DNA of 64,000 nt, taken from Bdellovibrio sp. KM01. GTDB lineage: Bacteria > Bdellovibrionota > Bdellovibrionia > Bdellovibrionales > Bdellovibrionaceae. Both the position numbers and the translations under genes were made by a program. Each line of letters opens with the position of its first letter. The first letter of the stretch is position 1. Shown piece after piece: positions 8,081 to 16,623 of this stretch. The notes beneath the pieces were generated by a model, which was given only the letters and a program-made list of their open reading frames with translations, did not search any database and was not told where the DNA came from. Where the stretch lies: the NCBI RefSeq assembly GCF_013752535.1, contig NZ_CP058348.1, positions 868,001 to 932,000 on the forward strand, given 5' to 3'.

Positions 8081-9442
8081 ATGAAATTCATCAAAGCAAA
8101 TCTTCCTCGTCGTAAGTTTCTTCAATACTTGGCAGCCTTGGCTCCCGCTGCGTGGGTTGCCAAAGCCCAAGCCCAAGCCCTGACTGCCAATGAGTCTGGA
8201 GACGTGGCGGAGGCGGCGCTTGATCTTGAACGGCAGCTAGCTGCCGGCAGAAGAATACCAATGTTGCAGACATGGGCTGACGAAACGAGCGCCTTGGTTG
8301 TTGTGATGGGACCGAAGAGTCTTACTTTTGATTCACAAAACAACACGGGCCTCTCGGTGCAACTTTTGCGCGCTGATGATCTGGGCAGTCAGTTCACTTT
8401 GTATCGCCTGCAGGTCACGGGTCTTTCGCCAACGGCTTACAGTCAGATTGGCGTTTACAATCAAAGCCGTTTGGTGGACGTGCGTTCGTTGAAAGGCCTT
8501 GATATGAATCAAGCCTCTCCGAATCTGGCTGTCGCTTCCTGCGCGAACTTCCGTAAAACCGAAGGACAGGAATACATCTATCCTCGTTTTCACGAAGCGA
8601 AAACCGATGCGATTTTCTTTATCGGTGACATCGTTTACAGCAACTCGCGCGTGGGTTCTGTATTCAAAACTCCCGAGGAACCCAGTTCCGCTCTGGCTCG
8701 CTATGTGGAAACGTGGAGAACCGTGGATCTTTATCAGATGGAACCTTTGGTTCCAACTTTGGCTATGTGGGATGATCACGATTATGGGCAGAATAACGGT
8801 GATGCGACCAATCCTTATCGCGATCAGATGAAAGCGATCTTTAGGTCTTTTTATCCAATGCCAGAGACTCATGAACGTCTTAGCTATGGGCCGGGTGTTG
8901 CATTTCGCTTAAGAGCTTTCGGAATTGATTTCCACTTTCTGGATGATCGCAGCTTCCTGGTAAATCAAGTCACTCAGTGGGGCGAGCAACAGGAAGACTG
9001 GTTCTTTAAAGACTATCTCGCAAGTTCAAATCCCGCGTGGATCATGAACGGCGTTCAGTTCGTGCAATATGCTCCTGTTGGCGAAAGTGTTCAAAGGGGA
9101 GGACTTCCATCTTTGCAACGCCTTAGAAACGTCATCAAAGCAAACATGAAGCCAGTCGTTTTTGTGACGGGCGATGTTCATTACTCCCAGATTCAATATC
9201 TTTCCAAAGATTTTTTCGGATTGAACACGTACGAACTGACTTCGAGCGCGATTCACAGTTCATCTGTCGGTGAATGGTTGCGTCGATCTCAAGAAGTCGG
9301 GCAGTTGTTTTATTATGGTGAATCGAACTTTTTTATCGTGAAGCCACAGGTCGCAGCAAAAGCGATGGAGTTGGATGTGTCGTGCGCGACGGCGACCGGA
9401 ATCTATCCAACTGTTTCCGCTCCGTTAAGAATCGAAACTTAA
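8081..9442 (+). CDS. Tat-exported PhoD-like alkaline phosphatase
   Basis: 453 residues from ATG 8081 (a TTG at 8063 is possible). The N-terminus has a twin-arginine signal, PRRKFLQYLAALAPAA. Metallophosphoesterase core of the PhoD type: ASCANFR, a metal-site aspartate in FFIGDIVY near residue 185, the MWDDHDYGQNN block, FLDDRSF, and VFVTGDVHYSQIQ near residue 365 with His ligands. It should act in the periplasm on phosphomono- or diesters, scavenging phosphate. An N-terminal beta-sandwich of about 100 residues precedes the catalytic domain, as in other PhoD proteins. Gram-negative cells fold such metal enzymes before Tat export. Confidence 0.88.
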   Translation: MKFIKANLPRRKFLQYLAALAPAAWVAKAQAQALTANESGDVAEAALDLERQLAAGRRIPMLQTWADETSALVVVMGPKSLTFDSQNNTGLSVQLLRADDLGSQFTLYRLQVTGLSPTAYSQIGVYNQSRLVDVRSLKGLDMNQASPNLAVASCANFRKTEGQEYIYPRFHEAKTDAIFFIGDIVYSNSRVGSVFKTPEEPSSALARYVETWRTVDLYQMEPLVPTLAMWDDHDYGQNNGDATNPYRDQMKAIFRSFYPMPETHERLSYGPGVAFRLRAFGIDFHFLDDRSFLVNQVTQWGEQQEDWFFKDYLASSNPAWIMNGVQFVQYAPVGESVQRGGLPSLQRLRNVIKANMKPVVFVTGDVHYSQIQYLSKDFFGLNTYELTSSAIHSSSVGEWLRRSQEVGQLFYYGESNFFIVKPQVAAKAMELDVSCATATGIYPTVSAPLRIET

Positions 9443-9445
9443 GTG

Positions 9446-10258
9446 CTAGGTGATGTGGCGTTTTTGCAGGCTCGCGCAAAGGGCGACGCCGCCTAAGATC
9501 ACGTACCACAGTGAAAGGATCCACAGGGTCAGGATGGGGATTGCAGCAAAGGAGCCATAAATTTTATTGTAGTTGAAAACTCCTAATGTCAGATAGGAGA
9601 AGCCTTTGTGCACTCCGAACATCCCAGCAGCCCCCAACAGGGAGCTTACAAAGGCCGAGCGCCAGTGAACAGGAAGGTCGGGGACTAATTTGTAAATCAG
9701 GAACAGGCTTCCCACCAAGACCATTCCATTCATGAATCCTGTCGGCAAAAGCTTACGAACCACTTGGAATTGATCCAAAGTATTGAAGCCCACATAGATC
9801 GCCAGGAAAACGGGGATCAAAAGAATAAGGACCCATTGATAGATCAGGCGTTTGTAAAAGGGACGGGTGTTTTTCTGGTTCCATACGCGGTGAATGCCGA
9901 CTTCCATATCGTGCAACAGGCGCAAAGAAGTGATGAATAAAAACACCGCACCCGTTGTTCCGACTTTTCCGGCGTTGATATTTTTTAGAAAGATGCGCAG
10001 ATATTTTGTTAAATCACTGCCGGCCGCTTCACGCAGGTTCATTAGCAAAAAGAATTCAACTTTGGGATAAAGAGCTTCAAAGCCACCGATGGATTGAAAG
10101 GTTGCCGTCACGACTGCAAGAAAAGGCACCATTCCCAGGATCGTAGAAAACGAAAGGGAGCTTGCCACCAATGCCAGTTCACCATCCCGCATTTGTTGGA
10201 CAGTGTCTTTGATGACGCCCCAGAAGTTTTTAAAATTCGTTGTAATCTTGCCGACCAT
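9446..10258 (-). CDS. YihY/BrkB family inner-membrane protein
   Basis: About 270 residues from an ATG with strong SD (GAAGGAAGGA). The longer frame would run through the terminator at 10308-10339, which argues against an upstream start. Six or so membrane segments are visible, e.g. LSFSTILGMVPFLAVVTATF, TGAVFLFITSLRLLHDMEVGIHRVWN and LIYQWVLILLIPVFLAIYVGF. These match the family once mis-annotated as ribonuclease BN, whose transport function is unsettled. Convergent with the phoD gene, with stops three bases apart. Confidence 0.85.
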   Translation of the reverse strand: MVGKITTNFKNFWGVIKDTVQQMRDGELALVASSLSFSTILGMVPFLAVVTATFQSIGGFEALYPKVEFFLLMNLREAAGSDLTKYLRIFLKNINAGKVGTTGAVFLFITSLRLLHDMEVGIHRVWNQKNTRPFYKRLIYQWVLILLIPVFLAIYVGFNTLDQFQVVRKLLPTGFMNGMVLVGSLFLIYKLVPDLPVHWRSAFVSSLLGAAGMFGVHKGFSYLTLGVFNYNKIYGSFAAIPILTLWILSLWYVILGGVALCASLQKRHIT

Positions 10259-10307
10259 TGCTGCCATTCCTTCCTTCACCATAACGGCTATTTTGGAAAA
10301 AGGGCAT

Positions 10308-10339
10308 AAAAAAAAGGGATGCCGGTCTGGCATCCCTTT
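10308..10339 (-). terminator. Rho-independent terminator of the Lys-rich lipoprotein gene
   Basis: Read on the minus strand: stem GGGATGCC / GGCATCCC, loop AGACC, then eight T. It lies 27 bases after the stop of the gene at 10367-11113 and upstream of the YihY start. Confidence 0.88.
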
Positions 10340-10366
10340 ATGAAACTTATTTGTTAACTGTCGTGA

Positions 10367-11113
10367 TTAGTTTTTGCTAGCCACGCGGCTCTTTGTGCCC
10401 TTTTTCTTTTTCTCAGCCTTACAGAAAGCGACATCTGGTTTTTTTGCTTTTTTGCCAAGCTTAGCAACTTTTTTGCAGTCTACTTTTGGTTTCTTAGCAT
10501 TCGCTTTTGCTAGAGCTTTTTTCTCGGCTTTACAGAAAGCGACGTCGTTCTTTTTAGCCTTCTTGCCTGCCTTCGCTACCTTTTTGCAATCCACTTTAGG
10601 TTTTTTAGCGACCTCTTTTTTGCTCTTAGTTGCGGCCATTTTTTTAGCTGGCAGCTTAGAGCTCTTGCGAGGCGAATCAAATGATGAAGAGCCATAAACT
10701 TGTGGTTCTTCTGGTGCAACGTTGGCGATAGCCGGTGTTGGTTCACCTTGCCAGCTTGGAGCTGCTCGTTCCATTTCTTCGTTCACAGTTTTTTGTGGCA
10801 AGTTTTGAGAGTCGCCAGCTGAGTTGTCAGCAGGGCCTTGAGTTTTAGCAGCGATATCGCTGGCAGCTTCTGTAACATACGGATCGGAGTGATTAGAAAG
10901 CTCGGCACCTTCTTGAGCAGGTTCCGCAGCGGCTTGTTCGCCACCCGCAGCAGGAGTTTCTCTGGCGGCATCTGGATCAGACAGATCCAATGGGTCTGTT
11001 GGTTTTGGCTGTTCTTGTGTCGCAGGAGCTTCGCTAGATCCCATCCAGGATTTCATCGTCGCACAGGAAATCATAAATGAACTGAGTGTTGCTAGAACTA
11101 GTAAATTTCTCAT
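10367..11113 (-). CDS. lipoprotein with duplicated Lys/Cys-rich C-terminal repeat
   Basis: 248 residues. Signal peptide with lipobox SFMISC at Cys17, so a lipid-anchored envelope protein. Residues about 20-150 are acidic, Ala/Pro/Glu/Gln-rich and probably disordered. The C-terminal 90 residues are extremely basic and contain two copies of a unit of about 28 residues: KPKVDCKKVAK, then GKKAKK, then DVAFCKAEKK. Each unit has two Cys spaced 19-20 apart, which suggests two small disulfide-closed loops. The charge pattern would let the tail bind peptidoglycan, LPS, DNA or teichoic-like polymers; this is inference. SD GAGAGGG precedes the ATG. Own terminator. Confidence 0.8.
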   Translation of the reverse strand: MRNLLVLATLSSFMISCATMKSWMGSSEAPATQEQPKPTDPLDLSDPDAARETPAAGGEQAAAEPAQEGAELSNHSDPYVTEAASDIAAKTQGPADNSAGDSQNLPQKTVNEEMERAAPSWQGEPTPAIANVAPEEPQVYGSSSFDSPRKSSKLPAKKMAATKSKKEVAKKPKVDCKKVAKAGKKAKKNDVAFCKAEKKALAKANAKKPKVDCKKVAKLGKKAKKPDVAFCKAEKKKKGTKSRVASKN

Positions 11114-11146
11114 GGTGTCCCTCTCGTAAATGTTATCAGCATAACA

Positions 11147-11175
11147 ACACTATCGGCGGGAACTTTGATAAACAA
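11147..11175 (-). promoter_or_regulatory. possible promoter of the Lys-rich lipoprotein gene
   Basis: Minus strand TTGTTT (11170-11175) and TAGTGT (11147-11152) with a 17-base spacer, ending about 33 bases before the ATG. Only a moderate match to sigma-70 sites. Confidence 0.3.
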
Positions 11176-11253
11176 AACAGTGTTCTCAAAATAGAGCGTT
11201 CCCATTTGGGGCGCTTATGAACACTGTTGGAAAAGAGGTAAAAAGTTCGTCAG

Positions 11254-12165
11254 TTACAACCAGAATCGTTTTTGGACCGCAAAATCATGTCCATTTCGTT
11301 CGATCAAAGCAGCGTCACAGTAGGGATCATGCTCAAAAAAGAGATACCACTTTTTATCCGCGGCTTCGCCCAGATATTGGTTTTTTTCTTCCATCAAAAC
11401 CAGGGGCTGCAAATCATAACCCATCAACCACGGAATTTTCACGTGAGTGCTCGTGGGTACCATATCAGCGCAATACATCAGGCCGATTTGGCCATCCGTA
11501 ACCTGGATAATTTGTTGGGACTGAGTATGACCATTTGAAATAATACAGGAGATTCCAGGAATGAAATTCTGAGTTGGACCATCCAAAAGTTTTAAGACAC
11601 CCGCATCGATTAGCGGTTGAAAATTCGCAGCATAGTAGCTGGCTTTTTCACGCAGGTTCGGGTGGCTGGCAACTTCCAGGTTTCCTTTTTGCGCCCAATA
11701 AGTGGCTTTGGGAAACGTAGGAACAAGCTTGCCATCTTTTTCCGTCACTCCACCACCGGCATGGTCAAAGTGGAAGTGCGTGATAATCACATGATGGATG
11801 TCTTCAGGATTTAAACCATGGGCCTTAAGGGACTTCATCAGGGTGGGACCGCTTTGGTCCATGCCATACATTTCCGCAAACTTGTTGCCCAGCTTATCAC
11901 CGTACTTGGCAACGAAGTCGGCTCCATTGCCAGTGTCGATCAGAACGTTGCAGCCAGGGGATTTTAAAAGCAAACCGCGAGCTTCCATTTGAATGCGGTT
12001 CTTGTCGTCAGTGGGATTGGTTTTTTCCCACAAAACTTTGGGAACTGTTCCAAACATCGCTCCACCGTCCAAGCCAAAGATACCCGTGGGCACCGGGCAC
12101 ACTTCATAGGGGCCGATTTTCAAATGTGCTTTTTCAACTTCAAATTTATTCTGCTGAACTGTCAT
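11254..12165 (-). CDS. metallo-beta-lactamase fold hydrolase (AHL-lactonase-like group)
   Basis: 303 residues with the MBL metal motif HFHFDH in VIITHFHFDHAGG near residue 130, a further His in SNGHTQSQ near 215, Asp in YCADMVPT, and a final His in FFEHDP. No signal peptide, so cytoplasmic. This subgroup hydrolyses esters, thioesters or lactones; the substrate is not evident. It overlaps the acyltransferase gene by 20 bases and is last in a four-gene operon with phospholipid enzymes, so a lipid or acyl-thioester substrate is plausible but unproven. Confidence 0.85.
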   Translation of the reverse strand: MTVQQNKFEVEKAHLKIGPYEVCPVPTGIFGLDGGAMFGTVPKVLWEKTNPTDDKNRIQMEARGLLLKSPGCNVLIDTGNGADFVAKYGDKLGNKFAEMYGMDQSGPTLMKSLKAHGLNPEDIHHVIITHFHFDHAGGGVTEKDGKLVPTFPKATYWAQKGNLEVASHPNLREKASYYAANFQPLIDAGVLKLLDGPTQNFIPGISCIISNGHTQSQQIIQVTDGQIGLMYCADMVPTSTHVKIPWLMGYDLQPLVLMEEKNQYLGEAADKKWYLFFEHDPYCDAALIERNGHDFAVQKRFWL

Positions 12166-12928
12166 CGGAAGTCTCCTTGATCTCAGGGGGGCTGGCTGGT
12201 GTTTCGGTAGGGAAGGCTTCTGGCAGGAAGCTCATCACCCAGCTCTTATAAGCAGCATACACCTCTTGAATCGGGCCGGGAGGATGAACGGGACCAACGT
12301 GCAAAACCAAGCGACCGGGCTTTGCAAAGAACTGACCTTTTGGCCATAGATCCGCGTTTCCTTCAAGGTATGTGAACAAAATCGGTGTCTGAGTTTTTTC
12401 AGAAAAAATAGAAACACCACGTTTAAATTCCTGAACTTTCCCCGTTTGCGAGCGAGTGCCCTCTGGGAAAATGATCAGCCACATGCGTGGAAGTTCCGTC
12501 AAAAGTTTCAGGATCAAATTGACGGCTTCACCCTTGCGATCTTTACGATCGATAGGAATAGCTCCCAGGCAGTGCTGAGAGAAAAACATGAACAGGGGAT
12601 TTGAGAAAAAATAATCCTTCGCTGCTGCGATATAAACACTCAACCAGTAACGGCGTGGGATGGAGGCAGCGATAGAAACCGCATCCAAGTGACTTGCGTG
12701 ATTGCTGATGATGATAAGCTTGGGATGTTTTTCATAAACAGTTTTAAATGGCACGCCTGTGACTTTCAGGCGGATGTAAAACTTAAAGATGATGTTCTTA
12801 AGAATCAAGGACCACAAAAAACGCATACACACGCTGAACAAATCAATGTGGCGGGTAAAAAGCGGCAAATGTTTTAAATAAGTCGGCAGCTTCGTCCACT
12901 GCTCGTTTTCGTAGTCCCAATCCTTCAT
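12146..12928 (-). CDS. 1-acyl-glycerol-3-phosphate acyltransferase (PlsC family)
   Basis: 260 residues. Motif I NHASHLD near residue 77 (catalytic HX4D) and motif III FPEGTRS near 155 define the PlsC/LPLAT family, which transfers an acyl chain to lysophosphatidate or related acceptors at the inner membrane. A hydrophobic stretch around residues 30-50 can anchor it. Its ATG overlaps the CdsA-like stop by four bases. Producing phosphatidate next to an enzyme that consumes it (CdsA) makes sense of the gene order. The C-terminus is Ser/Glu/Pro-rich and low-complexity. Confidence 0.88.
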   Translation of the reverse strand: MKDWDYENEQWTKLPTYLKHLPLFTRHIDLFSVCMRFLWSLILKNIIFKFYIRLKVTGVPFKTVYEKHPKLIIISNHASHLDAVSIAASIPRRYWLSVYIAAAKDYFFSNPLFMFFSQHCLGAIPIDRKDRKGEAVNLILKLLTELPRMWLIIFPEGTRSQTGKVQEFKRGVSIFSEKTQTPILFTYLEGNADLWPKGQFFAKPGRLVLHVGPVHPPGPIQEVYAAYKSWVMSFLPEAFPTETPASPPEIKETSDDSSAE

Positions 12929-13860
12929 AATAAAACCGTCATCACGTAGTAATAAATCGGAGCGACAAAAATCAAACGATCCACACGGTGAAGGAAATCA
13001 CCTCGGCCGATGATAAAAGGACCCACGGTTTTCATACCAGCATCGCGGCGAACCACAGTCATGACCAGGTCACCCAGGAAACCGCCCAAAGAAGCGATCA
13101 AGCCCGAAGCCAGCCAGTACTTATCAGAACCATCCGGAAGCAAAAAGCGCATGCTGCCTGCCAGGAACAGCGTCAGGAGGATGGAGACAGCAGTACTGCC
13201 CACGGTACGGCGGGGATTGATAGATGGGAAAAGTCTCCAGCCACCGATGTAACGTCCGACGGCCAAGTTCGTGTTGTCACAGAACTCTGTCAAAATGATC
13301 AAATACATCAATTGGTAAATTCCGTTCGGGAACTTCATGATCAAACCCAAGTGCATGAATGACCATCCCAAAAAGATGAACGCCAATAACGTCAAAGACA
13401 TGTACTGGATCATGCGCTTGTAAGAGTTACGGATCAGCGGCACCAAACATGCGACACCCAACACAATCATGGGCATCACATTATAGATATCTTCGCGATC
13501 AAAATAAATACAAGCCGCCAAACCGATGATGCCCGCATAGCAAATCAAAACGAAATTGCTTCGCTGGAACATACCCATGATTTGGAAAAAGATCTTTGCA
13601 CCCAGGATTGCTAAGCACGTTAAGCAAATCAATGGCCACGGTGTTGGCAACCCCATAACGATGAACATGATGGGAGCCGCCACAAGCCAGCTTTTGATGC
13701 TGGCCCAGGATTGCACAAAGTAATAGTTCTTGTTACGAAAGAAAAAGACAATAGCGCCGGAGCCGAAGATGATCGAAAGAACGATCATCACGGTCTGACG
13801 GTATATGTGCGACTCCCATGCAGCCGGAATATTCAATGTGATGGGAAGTTGAAAATCCAT
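12925..13860 (-). CDS. cdsA: phosphatidate cytidylyltransferase (CdsA family)
   Basis: 311 residues with about eight membrane segments. The C-terminal region carries the family block: GRYIGGWRLFPSINPRRTVGS, then SLGGFLGDLVMTVVRRDAGMK, then GRGDFLHRVDRLIF. This is a diverged CTP_transf_1 signature (canonical S-x-x-K-R-x4-KD...HGG-x-x-DR-x-D), with RRDAGMK and GRGDFLHRVDRL retaining the Asp and Arg. It makes CDP-diacylglycerol from CTP and phosphatidate. The departures from the consensus may mean this is a second, specialised copy. It follows the regulator by five bases, with an AGAGGA ribosome site inside the regulator's end. Confidence 0.82.
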   Translation of the reverse strand: MDFQLPITLNIPAAWESHIYRQTVMIVLSIIFGSGAIVFFFRNKNYYFVQSWASIKSWLVAAPIMFIVMGLPTPWPLICLTCLAILGAKIFFQIMGMFQRSNFVLICYAGIIGLAACIYFDREDIYNVMPMIVLGVACLVPLIRNSYKRMIQYMSLTLLAFIFLGWSFMHLGLIMKFPNGIYQLMYLIILTEFCDNTNLAVGRYIGGWRLFPSINPRRTVGSTAVSILLTLFLAGSMRFLLPDGSDKYWLASGLIASLGGFLGDLVMTVVRRDAGMKTVGPFIIGRGDFLHRVDRLIFVAPIYYYVMTVLL

Positions 13861-13865
13861 GAATC

Positions 13866-15215
13866 TTAGTCCTCTTGGATGTTGTAATCGCTGATCTTTT
13901 TATAAAGATTCGATCTAGATACCTGCAAAAGCTGTGAAGCTTCTTCGATACTCTTCGTTTGTTTCATCGCCGTGCGTATCACATGCGCCTCGAACTCATC
14001 AACTAAAGTATTTAGCCCTTTTGCGAAATCAATGACAGTGTAAGAGGGAGCTTTAGCTGGCGTCGCGGCGGGTGTTAACCACTGGTTGACATCTTCTGCG
14101 CGAATAAATGGCAAGGGCGATGTCAGACTGAGTTGCTCACACATGCGTTTTAGTTCGCGGACGTTGCCCGGCCAGTTGTATGTTTTAAGAGCGGCCAAGC
14201 CATCTTCCGTAAACTGCTTGTTACGACGAGGTCGCTCCATCGCCAAAAAGTGCTGAGCTAATTCATCAATGTCGGCCAAGCGGTCACGCAAGGGTGGCAG
14301 TTGAACTCGTTGAGAGGCAAGACGGTATAAAAGGTCTTCGCGGAACTCGCCCGCCGCCACCATTTTATCAAGTGGCTTATTGGAAGCGACAATCACACGG
14401 GCTTTCACCGTGATGGATTCTTTCGCGCCGACTTTGCGAACTTCACCGCTTTCTAAAAAGCGCAAAAGCTTCGCTTGCTGAGTCAGGGGCAGCGCTTCGA
14501 TTTCGTCTAAGAATAAATCTCCACCGTTGGCAGCTTCTGTCAGACCGATTTTATTTTGATCTGCTCCGGTGAACGCACCTTTCACATGACCAAACATTTC
14601 GGATTCAAATAAATTATCAGGGATGCTGGCGATGTTAACGGCAATGAAAGGTCTTTCACCCTCTTGTTCGTGCAAAAGTTTTGCGACGACTTCTTTACCA
14701 CAACCTGTTTCGCCTTCGATCAAGACCGGCTTGCTTTCGCCGCGCAAATCAGCCAGACGCTTTTTGATCATTTGAGACTCTTTGCTTTGTCCCACCCAAC
14801 GTGTGGAGTTACGGTCGGAATGTGGATCGACCGTGCGCAGATCCCAAAGGGCCTCGATTTTTTCGAGCACCATGGCGATCTCTTCAGGCATCAATGGTTT
14901 TGCTAGGAAACGCTGCGCCCCAGCCTTAAGGCAAGACTCCATTAATTCACGGCTTAAATCACCCGACATCGCGACGACTTCCAGCTGTGGATTGTGTTTC
15001 ATAAGTTTTTCGATCACGTGGGGGCCGACTGCTGGTTTATTAGGCTCCAAGTGCATGTCTACGAAAGCCGCATGGTAAAAACGTTCAAACTGAACAGCTT
15101 CCAGCTTTTGCGCTGAAAACACCTTCCAGTAAGAGGGCAGGCTCATCTTGAGCGATTGGTGAATGAGTGGATCATCATCAACGATAAGTAGGGAAAATAC
15201 TCGAGTTTTTGCCAT
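13866..15215 (-). CDS. NtrC-family sigma-54-dependent response regulator
   Basis: 449 residues. Receiver domain about 5-120 with acidic pocket DDD near residue 13, phospho-Asp in AFVDMHL near 53, and switch Lys in FLAKPL. AAA+ domain about 145-370: Walker A GETGCGKE, sigma-54 contact loop GAFTGAD, Walker B DLFLDEIEAL, arginine-finger region near LRDR. A Fis-type helix-turn-helix (SIEEASQLLQVSRSNLYKKI) ends the protein. No histidine kinase is adjacent, so it is an orphan. It heads an operon with cdsA, plsC and an MBL hydrolase, which suggests control of envelope lipid genes, possibly its own operon. Confidence 0.93.
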   Translation of the reverse strand: MAKTRVFSLLIVDDDPLIHQSLKMSLPSYWKVFSAQKLEAVQFERFYHAAFVDMHLEPNKPAVGPHVIEKLMKHNPQLEVVAMSGDLSRELMESCLKAGAQRFLAKPLMPEEIAMVLEKIEALWDLRTVDPHSDRNSTRWVGQSKESQMIKKRLADLRGESKPVLIEGETGCGKEVVAKLLHEQEGERPFIAVNIASIPDNLFESEMFGHVKGAFTGADQNKIGLTEAANGGDLFLDEIEALPLTQQAKLLRFLESGEVRKVGAKESITVKARVIVASNKPLDKMVAAGEFREDLLYRLASQRVQLPPLRDRLADIDELAQHFLAMERPRRNKQFTEDGLAALKTYNWPGNVRELKRMCEQLSLTSPLPFIRAEDVNQWLTPAATPAKAPSYTVIDFAKGLNTLVDEFEAHVIRTAMKQTKSIEEASQLLQVSRSNLYKKISDYNIQED

Positions 15216-15322
15216 AGGATATAGGATGGCCCGTCGAAGGTCCTTTGACCACCCTTAATGCCCATGGTCAGTAGTGACGGCCGTCAGGTTTTGGCTCTAA
15301 AATGACCTGTAATGGAGGCTGC

Positions 15323-16528
15323 ATGAGCGAGCTTAAGATTCTTCTGACTGAAAACATCCACGCCGTTGCGAAAGAAAGACTTTCCGAAGAAGGTTTCAAA
15401 GTGGATTTGATCTCGCACTCTCCCTCTGAAGAAGAATTGTTAAAAATTCTCCCTGATTATCAAGTGCTGGGCATCCGTTCAAAAACTGAAATCACGAAAA
15501 AAGTTTTGGAAGCCAACAAACACCTTCTTACGATTGGTTGTTTTTGTATCGGTACCAACCAAGTAGATTTGCCTACTGCCAGAAAATGGGGCGTCCCTGT
15601 TTTCAATGCGCCTCACTCCAACACGCGTTCTGTGGCCGAATTGGTTATTGCTGAAATGATTTCTTTGGCTCGTCAATTGGGTGATCGCAACACGCAAGCT
15701 CACTTGGGTGGCTGGGTGAAGTCAGCAGAAGGTGCCCATGAAGTTCGTGGAAAAACTTTGGGTATTGTCGGCTACGGTCATATCGGCAGTCAGGTGAGTG
15801 TCTTGGCGGAGTCGATGGGACTTCGTGTGATTTTCTATGACATCGTTAAAAAACTTCCTTTGGGTAATGCCGTTGGCAAAGCGACGTTGGGGGAATTGCT
15901 GGCAGAGTCTGACTTTGTTACATTGCATGTTCCTGAAACTGCAGAAACTAAAGACATGATCACGAAAGTGGAACTTGCTTGGATGAAAAAGGGAGCTCAC
16001 TTGATCAATGCCAGCCGCGGAACTGTGGTGGTGATTGAAGATCTGGTCGCGGCCCTTAAAGAAAAACACATCGCGGGTTGCGCTATCGACGTGTTTCCGG
16101 AAGAGCCTGCGTCCAACAAGGTGAAGTTTACTTCGCCACTTCAAGGAATTCCGAATGTGATTTTGACTCCACATATCGGGGGGAGTACGGAGGAGGCTCA
16201 ATACGCGATCGGTTTAGAGGTTGCAGAAAGTTTCCGCCGCTATTTGCGCATCGGTTCCACATCGGGTGCGGTGAACTTTCCAAACGTGGATTTGCCCGTC
16301 AAACAGGGGACTTCACGCCTGTTGAATGTGCACAGAAATGAACCCGGGGTTTTGGGTGAAATCAATGGTATCATCTCGAAAGCAGGGGCAAATATCGAAG
16401 GGCAATATCTTTCCACAGACCCTGAAATCGGGTACCTGGTGATGGATGTCCACGCCACGCAGGTTCAGTCTCTGGCCGAGCAAATTGGTAAATTGGAGCG
16501 CTCAATCCGCACCCGCGTCGTTTACTAA
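15323..16528 (+). CDS. serA: D-3-phosphoglycerate dehydrogenase
   Basis: 401 residues from the ATG 8 codons into the frame, preceded by GGAGG. First step of serine synthesis: 3-phosphoglycerate to 3-phosphohydroxypyruvate with NAD. Marks: catalytic domain with HSNTRSVAELVIAEM, Rossmann motif GIVGYGHIGSQ near residue 155, catalytic Arg in NASRGTVV, Glu in VFPEEP, His in LTPHIGGST, and a C-terminal ACT domain (PGVLGEINGIISKAGANIEG) for serine feedback. Length matches the E. coli-type enzyme (about 410). Monocistronic. Confidence 0.94.
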   Translation: MSELKILLTENIHAVAKERLSEEGFKVDLISHSPSEEELLKILPDYQVLGIRSKTEITKKVLEANKHLLTIGCFCIGTNQVDLPTARKWGVPVFNAPHSNTRSVAELVIAEMISLARQLGDRNTQAHLGGWVKSAEGAHEVRGKTLGIVGYGHIGSQVSVLAESMGLRVIFYDIVKKLPLGNAVGKATLGELLAESDFVTLHVPETAETKDMITKVELAWMKKGAHLINASRGTVVVIEDLVAALKEKHIAGCAIDVFPEEPASNKVKFTSPLQGIPNVILTPHIGGSTEEAQYAIGLEVAESFRRYLRIGSTSGAVNFPNVDLPVKQGTSRLLNVHRNEPGVLGEINGIISKAGANIEGQYLSTDPEIGYLVMDVHATQVQSLAEQIGKLERSIRTRVVY

Positions 16529-16532
16529 AGTT

Positions 16533-16623
16533 AAGCGTTACATCCATAACATTTTTGCAAGCCGGGTTGTCCAAGCTCGGTGCCCGTGATACATCCGGGA
16601 CCTCGAAAAAATTGGGGGTCCTT
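16533..16623 (+). promoter_or_regulatory. foldable leader before the 88-aa secreted protein
   Basis: GC-rich segment between serA and the next gene with mutually exclusive pairings. CGGG (16563-16566) or CGGG (16596-16599) can pair with CCCG (16583-16586), while GGACCTC (16598-16604) can pair with GGGGTCC (16615-16621). The last stem would bury the GGGGGT ribosome site. This layout fits translational attenuation. I do not recognise a known riboswitch class. Confidence 0.35.

Noticed and set aside
8333..8872. 179-aa minus-strand ORF
   Set aside because: Antisense to the PhoD-like phosphatase, which has clear motifs.
10374..10697. 107-aa Phe/Ala/Leu-rich plus-strand ORF resembling a membrane protein
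   Set aside because: It is the reverse reading of the Lys-rich repeat of the lipoprotein; the apparent repeats are mirror images of that gene.
16533..16623. c-di-GMP (GEMM) riboswitch, suggested by GCCGGGTTGTCC
   Set aside because: Only a fragment resembles the 3' stem; the conserved GCAAA/GRAA core and receptor are absent.
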